In this document: positions 12,140-24,288 of the stretch, one piece after another | Layout: the number at the start of each line of letters is the position of its first letter | Position numbering within the stretch: the stretch's first letter is position 1 | DNA from: Dugong dugon | Taxonomy: Eukaryota > Chordata > Mammalia > Sirenia > Dugongidae | NCBI GenBank assembly: GCA_030035585.1 | Contig: CM057475.1 | Span: 1,807,501 to 1,871,500, forward strand | DNA: 64,000 nt | Direction of reading: 5' to 3' | The notes under the pieces: model-generated | Told to the model about the DNA's origin: nothing | Databases searched by the model: none | Seen by the model: the letters and a program-made list of their open reading frames with translations, nothing else | Made by a program: the position numbers and the translations under genes

Positions 12140-13420
12140 TAAAGAACTCAGCCAAGCACTAATGGAGTGAGAAAACTGAAAGAGAATGGACAGTGAAGAG
12201 AGATTCATGCAGAGTTCCCCTATCAGCTAACACAGCGTGGATCAGCCATCTTGGACTCCTATCAAAGACCAGCAAATAGGGGGTATGAGAAAGCAGCTTC
12301 ACGGAGCTTCCAGTGGGAGACAGAACAACTGGTAATTTGTGATATACGTTTTTCTACCCCCCACCCTTCTTCACCCCCACTCAGCCTCCTCTGCTTCCAG
12401 AGGCCACAGTCTCTTGTCCAGGGGTTTTTGTTTGTTTGTTTTGAATTGTTTGTTTGCTTTCTTTTCCTTTTCTCGAGTTGTGGCCAAGCAGTGCTACATG
12501 GCTTGGGACCTAACCCCTCAGCTTGCACAGATGCACAGAGGGATCCCTGAGAGCATTTCTTTTTTTGGGGGGGGGTTCTGTTATTTGGGGGGGCTTTTCT
12601 TGCTCTTTTTTTTTTTAATTTGTTTGGTTTTCTTTTCCCTCTTTTTCCCTTTTTGTCTTTCTTCATTACTCAGTTTGTCGTCTCTCTATACCTTCCTTCT
12701 CTTCCTGTCCCCTGAATACCTGGCGTTGAATTCCTCCATGCCTTCTAGCCAGGCTGTACTGAAACACCTGGGAAAACTTTCCCAGACCTCATACCACACA
12801 GTGGGATCACTGGGAGCTTTGCTGTTCTTTTTTCTTTCTAATTTTTATTTATTCATCTTTTCTTTTTTCTTCTTCTTCTTCTGCATTTTGTTTTTCTCCA
12901 TTGCATAGACTCTCATCTCTCCCCTCCAACGGCAAGCTCCCCCTAGCACTCTTTTTTCTTCGTTTGTATGTTTTTGGCTTCTGTTCCTCTCTCCTCTCTC
13001 CCATATCCATCTTAGCTACACACGTAAAAATCCCCCCCCCCCACATCTTGCCTACCTGCACCATGCACTTAACATCACACCACCAAGCAGCACAGGCATG
13101 TCCTACTGGAACCTGCCCTGCACTGATTACCGACCAGCCCTGGTGGCTGTAGTAAGTGCCACAAACAACCTGTCCCAGTAACTCCTCTTCAGCTAGACCT
13201 GCCCTGCTGTACCATATCTGAGTGACTGACCCTGCCAATTGGAGAAAGAGGTGAAAAGTATCATGCTCACAGACAAGCAAACAACAAAGAACACACAGCC
13301 AACATGCTCAGACATAGCCAAGTAAAAAAAAAAAATGAAACAAATAAATCTACAATCAACAAATGAAAAAATTAACTACTGAATGCCCTGAAGACAGCAG
13401 ACAATATCAAAACAGGACAG
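12140..13420 (+). promoter_or_regulatory. 5'UTR of L1 copy C
   Basis: The segment precedes ORF1 and begins shortly after the flanking duplication. It contains 'CAGCCATCTTGGACTCC', T-rich and CT-rich tracts (12430-12900) and a C run at 13029-13041. Open frames across it, such as the 189-codon one, have a biased Phe/Leu/Ser composition caused by the pyrimidine tracts and are not genes. Confidence 0.6.
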
Positions 13421-14402
13421 GATGGTTCCAGTAGGCACCCAAAATAAAACACCAGATGACTTTCCAGTGGAAGAAAAGGCACTAGAACTACGTGATAGGG
13501 AATTCAAAACTCTAATACTAAGAATTATCCAAGAGTTGAAGCAAAAAGCAGACAAAAATGAGGAAAAAATCGACAAATTCACAGAAAAGGCAGACAAATT
13601 CATGGAATATACAGACCAAAAAAATGGAAGAATTCAGGAAAATAAAGTAGGATCAAAATGCCAACATAATTTCACAACTAGAAATTATATAAAAACAACA
13701 ATTAGAAATCCAAAAGAGAAACAACAAGATTTCAGAAAAGGACAGTGTCATCAAAGGGTTGAGGAACAGATTTGAAATAGTGGAAGACAGGATCAGCAGA
13801 ATTGAAGACAAACACTTGGATAAAACGCTGTTTGAGGAAAACTCAGAAAAAGAACAAAGAAAAATGAAGAGATCTTGAGAGTTATGTGGGACACAATCAA
13901 AAGCAAAAATCTGGGAGTGATTGGAGTTCCAGAACAGGGGGAGAAAACAGAAAACACAGAGACGGTCATTGAAGAACTGCTGACAGAATACTTCCCCAAA
14001 ATCATGAAAGATGAAAAGTTGGCCATCCAAGAAGCTCAACGAACCCCATATAGGATAGACCCCAAAAGAAAATCACCAAGGCATATCATAATCACACTCG
14101 CCAAATCCAAAGACAAACAAAGAATTCTGAGAGCAGCTCATGAAAAACAAGAAGTCACATACAGAGAAGAAACAATAAGACTAAGTTCAAATTATTCGGC
14201 AGAAACCATGCAGGCAAGAAGGCAATGGGATGATATATATCAAACCTTGAAAGAAAAAAATTGCCAGCCAAGAATATTACATCCTGCAAAACTCTCATTC
14301 AAATATTATGGTGAAATTAAGACATTTCCAAATAAACAGAAATTAAGGGAATATGTAAAAACCAAACAAAACTTACAAGAATTATTAAAGGGAGTCCTTT
14401 GA
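13421..14402 (+). pseudogene. L1 copy C ORF1 remnant
   Basis: The likely start at 13422 gives MVPVGTQNKTPDDFPVEEKA, followed by a lysine-rich coiled coil (ALELRDREFKTLILRIIQELKQKADKNEEKID...). A frameshift separates it from 13875-14402, which encodes the RNA-recognition-type domain (around RHIIITLAKSKDKQRILRAA) and the C-terminal domain (ARRQWDDIYQTLKEKNCQPR). This matches L1 ORF1p, the RNA-binding chaperone of the L1 particle. The better-preserved C-terminal 175 codons end in a proper stop. Confidence 0.85.
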
Positions 14403-14843
14403 TCTGAGAACAAACAACTTCAGCTCACAGGCAGAATCTAGGACGTAGGATCGTACCAGCCAGATACCAACCTAGGAAATGAACTCTCAAGGACTATCCA
14501 AAACTAAAATAAACACAACAGGGAATCAAGGCAGTTAATCAGTAAATGACAACAACATCAGAACAATAATAGAGGGAATAAACGGTGTAGGTATAGAATC
14601 TTCTAATAGAGAGGAAGGCAAGGCAATACCAAGTAATAATAGACTGCTTCAAATTTAGAAAGATAAACTTCATGGTAACCAAAAAGAAAGTTAATAAACA
14701 TACTCATAAAAATAAAGAGGAAAAACATAAAGTCTCAGCAAAAACAAAACCTACAAAAACAAAAGAAATGAAAAAAAATCCACAGACAAAAGTAACTCAG
14801 CACAGGAGAGTAAGAAGAACAAAGAAAATGTCAGCACTACAAA

Positions 14844-16326
14844 ATGACAGCAACAAACACATCTCTCAATAATTACACTAAATGTAAATGGACTCAATGC
14901 ACCCATAAAGAGAAGGTGAGTGAAAGAATGGATAAGAAAATGGGATCCATCAATATGCTGTCTACAAGAGACACACCTTAGAAACAAAGATGGGAATTTA
15001 TTAATAGTCAAAGGCTGGGAAAATATATAGCAAGCTAACAACTACCAAAAAACAGCAGGAGTGGCAACACTAATCTCAGATAAAATAGATTTTAAAACAA
15101 AATTCACCATAAAAGACAAAGAAGGACACTATATAATGATTAAGGGGATGATCCATCATGAAGATATAACCGTAATAAACAACTATGCACCCAATGACAG
15201 GGCTCCAAAATACGTAAAACAAACTCTAACAACACTGAAAAGAGAAATTGACAGTTCCACAATAATAGTAGGAGACTTCAACACACCACTCTCAGTAAAG
15301 GACAAAACAACTAAGAAGAAACCCAGCAAAGATACAGAAGAACTAAAGGGCACAAACAGCCAACTTGACCTCATAGACATATAGAGAACACTCCATCCAA
15401 CCACTGCAAAGTACACATTCTTTTCCAATGACATGGAACGTTTTCCAGAATAGACCACATCTTAGGCCACAGAGCAATCCTCAACAAGATCCAAAATGTT
15501 TCTATAATTCAAAGTATCTTCTCTGACCACAATGCCATCAAGGTAGAAATTAACAACAGAAAAAGCAAGGAAAAAAAATCCATTACATGGAAACTGAATA
15601 ATACCCTGCTTACACATCACTGGGTAATAGAAGAAATCAGAGATGGAATCAAAAAATTCCTAGAATCAAATGAGAATGAAAACACGTCATAACAAAACCT
15701 CTGGGACACAGCAAAGGCAGTCCTCAGAGGACAATTTATAGCAATAGATGCACACATCAAAAGGAAGAAAGGGACAAAATCAAAACATTAACCACACAAC
15801 TCAAATAAATAGAAAGAGAAGAGCAAAAACGCCCACAGACACCAGAAGAAAGGAAATAATAAAGAACAGAGCAGAAATAAATGAAATAGAGAACAGAAAA
15901 ACAGTAGAAAGAATCAACAAAACCAAAAGTTGGTTCTTTGAAAGACTCAACAAAATCGACAAACCACTGGCCAGACTGACAAAAGAAAAACAGGAGAGGA
16001 CACAAATAACCCTAATAAGAAATGAAATGGGTGACATTACAACAGACCCAACTGAAATAAAAACGATCATAACAGAATATTATGAAAAACTATACTCCAA
16101 CCAATTTGGAAACCGAGAGGAAATGGATAAATTTCCAGAAACACACTACCTACCCAAACTACAACAAAGTGATGTCGAAAATCTGAACAGACCCATACCA
16201 ACAGAAGAGATTGAAAAGGTAATTAAAAAAAACTCCAACAAAAAAAAAGCCCTGGTCTCATCTCTTTGGGAGAAATGGAGTGTAATGGGAAATGGATACA
16301 AGGAAAAGATTAGTCCAAAGGACTAA
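14844..16326 (+). pseudogene. L1 copy C ORF2 remnant (endonuclease and RT start)
   Basis: The ATG at 14844 starts MTATNTSL..., but the usual 'LNVNGLNAP' endonuclease start is in another frame, so a shift occurred early. Frame 15061-15384 carries endonuclease sequence with INNYAPND and the catalytic-loop motif VGDFNTPLS. Frame 15748-16326 carries the region before the reverse transcriptase (WFFERLNKIDKPLARLTKEK, ...TEYYEKLYSNQ). At about 16255 the protein similarity stops and 3'UTR begins soon after, so the catalytic palm is absent. Confidence 0.85.
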
Positions 16327-16712
16327 TGGACCACAGCTACCACGGCCTCCACTGGACTGAGTCCAGTACAGCTAGATGGTGCCCGGCTACCACCACTCAC
16401 TGCTCTGACCGGGATCACAACAGAGGGTTCTGGACAGAGCTGGAGAAGGATGTAGAACAAAATTCTAACTCACAAAAAAAAAGACCATATTTACTGGCCT
16501 AAAGGAGACTGGAGAAACCCCGAGATTATGGCCCCCAGACACCCTTTTAGCTCAGTGGTGAAGTCATTTCCGAGGTTCACCGTTCAGGCAGGGATTGGAC
16601 AGCCCAATTAAACCAAATGGGACTAATGAGGCACAGCCATCCAGGGACAAGGACTAGAAGGCAGAAGGGGACAGGAAAGCTGGTGATAGGGAACTCAAGG
16701 TTGAGTAAGGAT

Positions 16713-17046
16713 AGTGTTGATATGTTGTGAGGTTGTTAACCATTGTCATAGGGCAACATGTGTGCTAACTGTTTAATGAGAAACTATTTTGTTCTGTAAA
16801 CCTTCATCTAAAGTGAGAATTGCAGCACAATTGGAAGAGCATAGTCGATGTCACTGAACTGTGTATGTAGAAATTTTTGAAATGGTGTATCTTTGGCTAT
16901 GTATATTTTCATCAAAAAAAAAAAGGTCGAGAAGGGAGAGGGTTGACATGTCTTGGGGTTGTTAACCAATGTCGTAAAACAATATGTGTACTACTGTTTC
17001 ATGAGAAACTATTTGTTCTGTAAACCTTCACCTGAAGTACAATAAA
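16713..17046 (+). repeat. Duplicated L1 3'UTR end
   Basis: A block of about 100 bp ending 'GAGAAACTATTTTGTTCTGTAAACCTTCATCTAAAGT' style occurs at 16713-16810 and again at 16943-17046, separated by about 130 bp that end in an A run (16915-16925). The second copy carries AATAAAG and the terminal tail. Confidence 0.85.
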
Positions 17047-17080
17047 GAAAAAAATTTTTTTTTAAATTCTCTTTAAAAGA

Positions 17081-18559
17081 CGTAATTAATAATGAAATTT
17101 TCTCATAGTAGATGTTAATGTCTAAACATTACTAAGATTTTAGACACTTGAAATAAAATATTTCTTCTTTTAATTTTTTTTGTAAAGAGTTTGAATTCTA
17201 AAACATTATTTCTCTGAGAGAGTGCATAAAACAGGCCAGGGAAAACACAGTCTACAATTGTAAACATAAGTAATGAGGAACTCCTCAAAGATAAATTTTG
17301 TTTAGAATTTATGTCATAAAGTTTTATTCATTTATAGAATTTTCTTAGTCAAACCGTAATTAAAAACAATATTTAGGTCATCTGACTTAAATAAATTTTT
17401 AAAAAATTTAGGGTAACAAATATAACTCATGCTGTAAAAATAGAGTGCTGTACTATAAAAAAGCATTAAAGTAAAGTATAGTGGTATTCAGTAAAACCTA
17501 AAAAATCCAGAACCTGTGTAAGGTGGAAACCTGTCAGAAAAGGAAAACTCAAATATTTTCCACTAAAACAAGTGATAGAAAAGTCGTAAGACTGCACCCT
17601 GTCAAAGGCAGAAAACTTGTGAGATCTGGGGGAAAAAAGGCAGTCCTGTAGAGTTCTGGCTTTCACAGATTTCACTGTATAATGACGGAACCTCGGAACC
17701 TCTACATCAGGTATGGAAAAATGTCAGATTGCAGGTGATGGCTCCTGCTCTTAAATTTCTGTTTTTTATTTGTGTTTTTAAGAAACAGTCATATTATCTA
17801 ATAGGTATAATGAAGTTAATCATGCCAAATATGCTAACTTCATAGAATTGGCATTTAGTGTCAATTATTCACCAAAAAAAACCTTAAGCAATGACAAATG
17901 TACCACAGCATTAAATGTTGATTCAAAAACACGAGGCATAGATGAAATCATTGTTAAATTAATCTTAAGGGAAAATATTGGAGTCTGAAATGATGTTTTC
18001 AGAAGGCATTGTAAACCACCCTTGCATTTACCTTAATTAATTTAAGTTCATTGTTGAGGGATATAAATAAATTTTAAGGCCCTTCTCTGCCACTAACTGC
18101 TGTGTGAGCTTAGGAAAATTATTCAGCCTTTATCTATATATATATGTATGTATATGTATATTTGTGTATGTTACAGATGACACATCCATAGCTATAATTT
18201 TTCTTTTCCTTATTTATTTTATCATAAATGAAATTTCCAGGAGATTAAACTTTTAGCAGAGGTCCGAAAATTAGTGGAATGATTTCTCAATTCATTAAAA
18301 ACTCTTAGGATATAAAATAACTCTTAGGAAACTGGAGAAAAATTCTAGATAGTACCTTGTCAGCTTAAAGAAGCATGACAGCATCTAAAAGTGCCTACTG
18401 TCCTCAAAGTAACATATTAAATGCGTGTCTGCTTCTCAGAAAGAAGAGTAACACAGGAAAAGTTCTGTATGTAAATGAAGATGCCTTGCCCTGGTACACA
18501 CTAGAACAATCCTATGAAACCTAGGAGAGGGTACTGTCCATGGAGTTGGATTGGGGTCA
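17081..18559. other. Unassigned AT-rich stretch
   Basis: No gene seen. 17470-17680 has the pattern of a dispersed old repeat (spaced 'AACCTGT', 'ACCTGTCAGAAAAGG', 'CCCTGTCAAAGG' motifs), but I cannot name it. A TA/TG simple repeat sits at 18132-18170. Confidence 0.35.
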
Positions 18560-18564
18560 GGGCT

Positions 18565-18705
18565 GGGTTGGAATCTTAACTGTCTGACTTGGAGCAAGTA
18601 GCTTCATTGAGCCTTAGTTTTCTCATCTGAGAATGATTGCTGTGAAGATTAATAAAATAACTCAGGTCAGGTGCACAGTGCCTGTTGGGTAGTAAGGACT
18701 CAATG
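18565..18705 (+). repeat. MIR SINE fragment
   Basis: 'GACTTGGAGCAAGTAGCTTCATTGAGCCTTAGTTTTCTCATCTGAGAATG' followed by 'GTGAAGATTAATAAAATAACTCAGG...' follows the order of the mammalian-wide interspersed repeat core and 3' part. It is an ancient, degraded SINE. Confidence 0.75.
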
Positions 18706-18732
18706 ATAGATAGGTAGATAAATAGACGGACA

Positions 18733-19168
18733 GCTGCCGTCAAATTGACTCCTACTTATAGTGACTTTATGTACAACAGAACAAAATGTTGTACAGTCCT
18801 GCATCATCCTGCCAGTCTCCAGCATGCTGGAGTCCGTCATTGTGGCTGTTGAGCCATTCCATCTCACCTAGGATCTCCCTCATCCTCACTGGCCCTCTAC
18901 TTCACCAAACATAATGTCCTTCCCCAGCAGTTGATCCCTCTTCCCAAAGCAAGTGAGTTGGACAATGCTCTGTTGTGATCCATAAGGTGTTCATTGGTTA
19001 ATTTTTGGCAGTAAATCAACAGGCCTTTCTTCCTAGACTGTCTTAGTCTGGAAGCTCCACTGAAACCTGTTCACCATGCTGGTATTTGAAATGTTGGTGG
19101 CACAGCTTCCAGTGTCATAGCAACACACACTCCACCACAGTACAACAAACTGACAAATGAATGGTGGA
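18733..19168 (-). mobile_element. Internally deleted RTE LINE
   Basis: The left part (18733 to about 18960) matches the 3' end of the RTE copy at 23966-24190. The right part (about 18975-19168: 'CTGTCTTAGTCTGGAAGCTCCACTGAAACC' to 'CTGACAAATGAATGG') matches the 5' end of that RTE at 27700-27897. All coding sequence between is gone. The result is a 0.44-kb element with both RTE ends and no protein, similar in logic to a non-autonomous derivative. Confidence 0.8.
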
Positions 19169-19676
19169 GGGCTCAATAAATGGCAGCTGTTATGATTGTT
19201 TTTGTCAGTATCAACACATCAAGAAAAATGCAGTGCTGCTAGAAACCATGTGGTCTGTGCGACAGGCCCTGTGTTGGTGTAACTCCTTGATGCACCTCAG
19301 TTATTCTCATGTGTAAAAATAACGTGGTGTTAGACCTCCTTATCTAACTTCAGGGGGAGAGAGGAGAATTATCATCAACAGCCCAAAGCTGATTCCTATG
19401 AGGTGGAGGTCAGACATACCTCCTCTCTCCAAACTTTTTACCAATTCTGACACCAGCCATCCCTGCAATAGCTCTCTACTTCTCTGCTGGGTTTGATAAT
19501 TTGTTGCAGTGGCCACACAGATCTCACAGACCATACTCACAGTTATGGGGTTTATTAGGGAAGTAACAGTTTACAACTCAGGATCAGGGTCAACAGGCTA
19601 CACCTCAGGATAAGGAAGCATGTAGGCAAAGTCTCCCTTCTTCAGTGCAGGACAGCTCTCTCAGCTCCTCGGGGCC

Positions 19677-19770
19677 ATGCAGACCTCCTCTAGGCCCCCT
19701 CAGGATGAGCTTCCTCTCAACCCCCTTAGGACAGGCCTCCTCTCGATCCCCTCAGGACAGGCCTCCTTTC
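19677..19770. repeat. Short tandem repeat, about 30-bp units
   Basis: Three imperfect units related to 'CAGGACAGGCCTCCT' with 'CCCCTCAGGA' or 'CCCCTTAGGA' starts follow each other. Confidence 0.7.
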
Positions 19771-20192
19771 TTTGTCCATGGCCCTTGGCCCTCAGCCTGG
19801 CCTCTGCCCTGCTTGGGCAAGTGTTACAAAGCTGTTTAGCTCTGACAATAAGTGCCCAGAGGCACCCCAGTCCACAAAGAAGCCTCCTGCCCGAAGGTGT
19901 TCAGCTCTCTTGCTCTGTGGGTCTGCACACCCACTGCAGCCACCTTGCTCTTTGGGCCAGGAAGCCCACCATGCCATCTCGCACTGATCTCCTTGGTTTG
20001 CTGCCAGCGTTTTTCTGCCTCTGGACTCTGCAGTGCTTCCTGCCACTTCTCACTGTCTCACACCTTCTCCTGTGTTATAACTCTCTCTGTCCTACAGGCC
20101 TAGGAGGTTCTCAGCATAGGGATCCTAGATTCAAAAGACACGCTCTGCTCCTGTATCTTCTTTTTGATGGTAGTGAGATCCCCCTCCGTCAC

Positions 20193-20712
20193 TATCATGG
20201 ATTGTATTGTATCCCCAAAAAATAAGTGTATCTATTTGGCTAGGCCATGATTCCCAGTATTGTGTGATTGTCCACCATTTTGTCATCTGATGTGATTTTC
20301 CTATGTGTTGTAAATCCTACCTCTATGATGTTAATGAAGTGGGATAGGTGGCAGTTATGTTAATGAGGCAGGACTTGATTGACAAGATTGGATTGTATCC
20401 TGAGACAATCTCTTTTGAGATATAAAAGAGAGAAGTGAGCAGAGAGACAGGGGGACCTCATACCACCACAAAAGCAGCACTGGGAGCAGAGTGCATCCTT
20501 TGGACTCAGGGTTCCTGTGTGGAGAAGCTCCTAGCCAGGGGAAGATTTATGACAAGGACCTTCTTCCAGAGCCAACAGAGACAGCCTTCCCCTGGAGCTA
20601 AAACCTTGAATTTGGACTTCTAGCTTTCAAGACTGTGAGAGAATAAACTTCTGTTTGTTAAAGCCATCTACTTGTGGTATTTCTGTTACAGCAGCACTGG
20701 AAGACTAAGACA
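20193..20712 (+). repeat. Solo LTR, ERVL-like family B
   Basis: It begins TATCATGGATTG (TG mutated to TA), has 'GGCTAGGCCATGATTCCCAGTATTGTG', 'GAGATATAAAAGAGAGAAG' as TATA-like segment and 'GAGAATAAACTTCTG' as polyadenylation signal, and ends 'GACTAAGACA'. It is the best full-length match to the copy at 2723-3234, in the same order throughout. Flanks do not give an exact duplication. Confidence 0.85.
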
Positions 20713-20990
20713 CTCCCTCTGGGATGGGCTGTATTTAAAACTAGAAGGATGGTGAAACTGACCAGTCTCCTACAAGGGTCCCATCCACCTTATTTGCATG
20801 ATCCCACCCCCTGCAAGGGTTCCATGTGCCTTATTTGCATTATTAGCAGGCTGTCTAATCCCCTTGGTGGGCCACAAGCACCTTCTTTGCATAATTCCTC
20901 CCAGTCATTTTGTAAGAGTTCCAAGACTGTGACTAGAAGGGCCATACTAAAACAATTCACTGTACCACCTGATGTTTCTCTCCTACCTTA

Positions 20991-22027
20991 GACAGAGAGT
21001 TCTTTGAGCCTTTGGCATTTGGTTTTCCCTCTATCTTTACGTATGCCCAGTCAAGCTCAGCACCTGATACACAGCTGGTGTGCCATGTGTGTTGAATAAA
21101 TCAATTAATGAATAAGAGACACTGTTAATAAGCAAAATATCTTCCTTAAAATTCATACGATAACACTGAATTGAAAAAAAATCAAAAGATTTTTGGTCAC
21201 AAAACTCTTAAATGGCTGACTACCAATCAAATGTTGAACACCTAATATGTTTTGTTGTCAGAAGGATACAAATATGCATTGATGTATGCCCTAAAGTATT
21301 TGCAATCTAGCTGAGGCATACAAGACAAGCATGTAGAAAGATACATAGTGTACAAAATCAGCATCTCTACATTATCTCACAATGCTGATACACTCTTTTG
21401 CAACACTGCTAGATTATTTGATAAATAATATTACAGAAAATATCAGGAGACAATTATGTGGTGATTTGACAAATAAGTTCTACAGACAATACATTCTGTA
21501 CTTGCAGATAAGGAAGGAATATCAGATTCATAGTACAGTGTGAAATTCAAAATTCTTCTTCCAGATTAATTAAAAAGAAATGAGGATTTCTGTAGGTTTT
21601 GAATGTACCAACAGACTTGTAGAGATGGTTAAGTGGATTTATAGCACTTAGTCACATGAGAGAAATAGGTTAAAGAAACTTTAAGACAAATGGAATATTT
21701 AAGTTAAATGGAAGTGGAAGTAGAATTATTTTCTCTGTGCAACATGGCCACTGCTGCCTCATCCACCCCTACACCATACCTCAACAAATACAGCTATATA
21801 GTGTACACTTTTGAACCAGAAGTTCACTTGATGCAGATAGAAATAACGAAACTTTTAGGAAGAGCAGCTAGAACAGATGAACAGTCGGGCATTTCCAACA
21901 CGTAAGTGTAAAACTAGGTGAGGCAAAAATGTGAGAGGAATGTGATTTTTTTTTTAAGGAAAGAGAAGATAAAAATTCATGGAAGAGAAAGAAAATACCT
22001 GGAACAATGGTGTTCAGTGGACCATCA
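20991..22027. other. Mostly unassigned; L2-like patch
   Basis: 21240-21340 ('GAACACCTAATATG...GCATTGATG...AATCTAGCTGAGGCATACAAGAC') resembles the 3' part of L2-type LINEs. The rest shows nothing I can identify. Confidence 0.35.
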
Positions 22028-22176
22028 GAGTCCCTGGGTGGTACAAATAGTTAACATACTCAGCTGCTTACTGAAAGGTTGATGGTTTGAGTCCACTCAG
22101 AGGTGCCTCAGAAGAAAGACCTGGCATACATAGGGTTGCCATGAGTCGGAGTCAACTCAACAGCAACTGGTAGTGG
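22028..22176 (+). mobile_element. AfroSINE
   Basis: The tRNA-derived head 'CCCTGGGTGGTACAAATAGTTAACATACTCAGCTGC' leads to a degenerate B box (GGTTTGAGTCCAC) and the tail 'GGGTTGCCATGAGTCGGAGTCAACTCAACAGCAACTGG'. The tail is shared with the RTE LINE at 24 kb. Confidence 0.9.
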
Positions 22177-23965
22177 AAAGGACCGTAAGATACTTTTTTT
22201 AAAAAAAAGGTAGCATCTGAGATATAGTAGAGATTTCGAGAGGCACATTGAAAAAGATCAATGTAATTGTTTTCCTTTAGCTGGAATTCCTAACTCTTTG
22301 CTTCAGTATTAATTTTACTCTAGGTATGATGACCTAACTGAATTACTGAACAGAAATTTTTAACAGGAGGAAAGAATTCATTCAATATGTAGAGAAAAAC
22401 GAGTTTTTGTGTTAGAAGACAAAACCTAAATGGAAATACAGGACATAGTATTGTTCTGCTAAGTGATAACTAGAAAGATTCCTTTTCTGAAACCTCATCA
22501 TCTACCGTGTGAGAGGTTCTTTTCCATTCATTTCCTGTTAAAGTTTTGTCATCAAAAACCAAACAGAAACTTGATATTAATAATCATAGATTTCAGAAAG
22601 TTGTTCCTAGCCGTTCCATTAACCGTGTTGGCTTAGTTTGATAGACAAGAAGATGGCATGAAACATTATTTGTTACGATCCTATAAATTATTAAGTCATT
22701 CTTTCTATTCCTTCTGGAAAAGACAGGAGAAGCTGGCAAGCTTTTCCAGCTGGCAAAATGAAACTTCTTTTCATTAGTCATTATAAAACAATGCATATGA
22801 AAGAAATAGCAACATAAAACAAAAAACACATCAAATCTTTTTAATAGGGCAGGGTAGAATGTCACTGTGCATTGAAAGTCCTGAATGAAGAGTTGTCTCA
22901 TCACATCTACTTTATGAAAATTAAGAAATAGAAGCAATGTCTAGAAACAGATCAAAAAACAACCACAAAAAGATTGTTATTGGAACATGAAATGGTTTTA
23001 TTATCTAACATCAAACTAAATATCAAGTCAAATTCAGATTATAAGTATTTAATCAGTGGAAGAGGAAACTAGTTGATGGTTCTATTTTTGAGTTCTCATA
23101 TTTTGTTTGAAACTAATTAGTAAAAATGAAAGAAATTCTTTTCATAATTCATAATTATATTCTCTCAGTTTAAAATGAATTTTAGCTTTCAAGACTGCAC
23201 TGTACTTTAAAAAAATCCCTTTTACTAATTGTTTATTTTAGTCCAAAGTTACTATATAACTGAAATCTATTATGATAGAATTTTCGGGACGACAATAAAC
23301 ATTTTGGATGCTTCGATCTTAAATGAATGTTTGATAAATCAGTTTGAAGAAACCAGAAAAAAAATCTAATGGCACAGGTGCCTTCCGAAGAGATGCTTTA
23401 TTTAGATGCTTTATTTATTTTTGTTTCAGCTGGCAATTCGCATGGTAGAATGAGTTGGGATATAAGCCCACACAGTGAGGGATGGGGTGGACTGTTTATG
23501 TCTGCATTAAGGGTCACATTTAAAATAACAGTTAATCGGTCTTGTATATGGCTTTTATTTTAGTTTTTGTGGAAATAAAAACTTAGCTTAATTTATATTT
23601 TCTGTACAGTGACTGAAAAACCCATTTACTGGTGTTCAAGAGTTTAAAGTTATTTTTAAGAGGTGAGATGGTTTGCTTTGCAGTTCTACAGATGTTATCT
23701 AAAATCATTCAGGAGCATCAAAATATGCAAGAATTATTTTAAAACTTACCAGCTACAGGCAATCTGCCATTTCCTTCCTGTAATCCTTCCTCTACTTCTA
23801 GGGCAGATGCTTTGGTCTCACCCTTCTGAACCACACAGACCTCTGCTGATAGCCTCACTTGGTATTTGTCTCTTACAGGTTAATAGTATAGTAACTTGGG
23901 TACTTATTTCCTCTTCAAGATCATACACTCCTTGAAGGCAAGAACTGTCTTTTGTTCATAACTGC
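22177..23965. other. Unassigned AT-rich stretch
   Basis: No gene or clear repeat identified. 'CTCCTTGAAGGCAAGAACTGTCTTTTGTTCA' at 23929-23959 resembles an L2/MIR-type tail that continues at about 27920 after the RTE insertion. Confidence 0.4.
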
Positions 23966-24288
23966 TCTTGTGTTGTTAGGTGCGTCCAGTCGGTTCTGAC
24001 TCATAGCAACCCTACGTACAACAGAATGAAACACTGCCCAGTCCTGCGCCATCCTCACAATCATTGTTATGCTTGAGCCCGTTGTTGCAGCCACTGTGTC
24101 AATCCACCTCATTGAGGGGCTTCCTCTTTTTCTCTGACCCTCTACTTTACCAAGCATGATGTCCTTCTCCAGGGACTGGTCCCTCCTGATAACATATCCA
24201 AAGTATGTGAGACAAAATCTCGCCATCATGCTTCTAATGAGCATTCTGGCTGTACTTCTTCCAAGACAGATTTGTTCATTTTTCTGGC

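Larger units (their letters stand above)
12140..17066 (+). mobile_element. L1 LINE copy C, complete ends, ORF2 deleted
   Basis: TTCTCTTTAAGA (12128-12139) and TTCTCTTTAAAAGA (17067-17080) flank the element and look like its target-site duplication, so both ends are preserved. Order: 5'UTR with long pyrimidine tracts (12140-13420), ORF1 (13421-14402), spacer (14403-14843), ORF2 endonuclease and start of reverse transcriptase (14844-16255), then a jump straight to the 3'UTR (about 16300) and AATAAAG before the A-rich tail. About 2.5 kb of ORF2 are missing. The 3'UTR end is present twice (16713-16810 and 16943-17046). Confidence 0.88.
19340..20990 (-). repeat. Possible older LTR, interrupted
   Basis: On the minus strand it contains 'CCTAATAAACCCCATAACTGTGAG' like an LTR polyadenylation region, GC-rich blocks and, at 19677-19770, about three imperfect 30-bp units of the 'CCCCTCAGGACAGGCCTCCTCT' kind. 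Similar composition resumes after the younger LTR at 20193-20712. I cannot define its ends or family. The open frames at 19677-20225 fall in this GC-rich region and have no recognisable domain. Confidence 0.35.

Noticed and set aside
12339..12908. 189-codon open frame with many hydrophobic residues
   Set aside because: It follows pyrimidine tracts of the L1 5'UTR; Phe/Leu/Ser/Cys bias comes from CT-rich DNA, and there is no domain.
19677..20225. 182-codon open frame in GC-rich sequence
   Set aside because: It crosses tandem repeats and runs into the start of the LTR at 20193; no recognised domain and overlapping frames are equally open.
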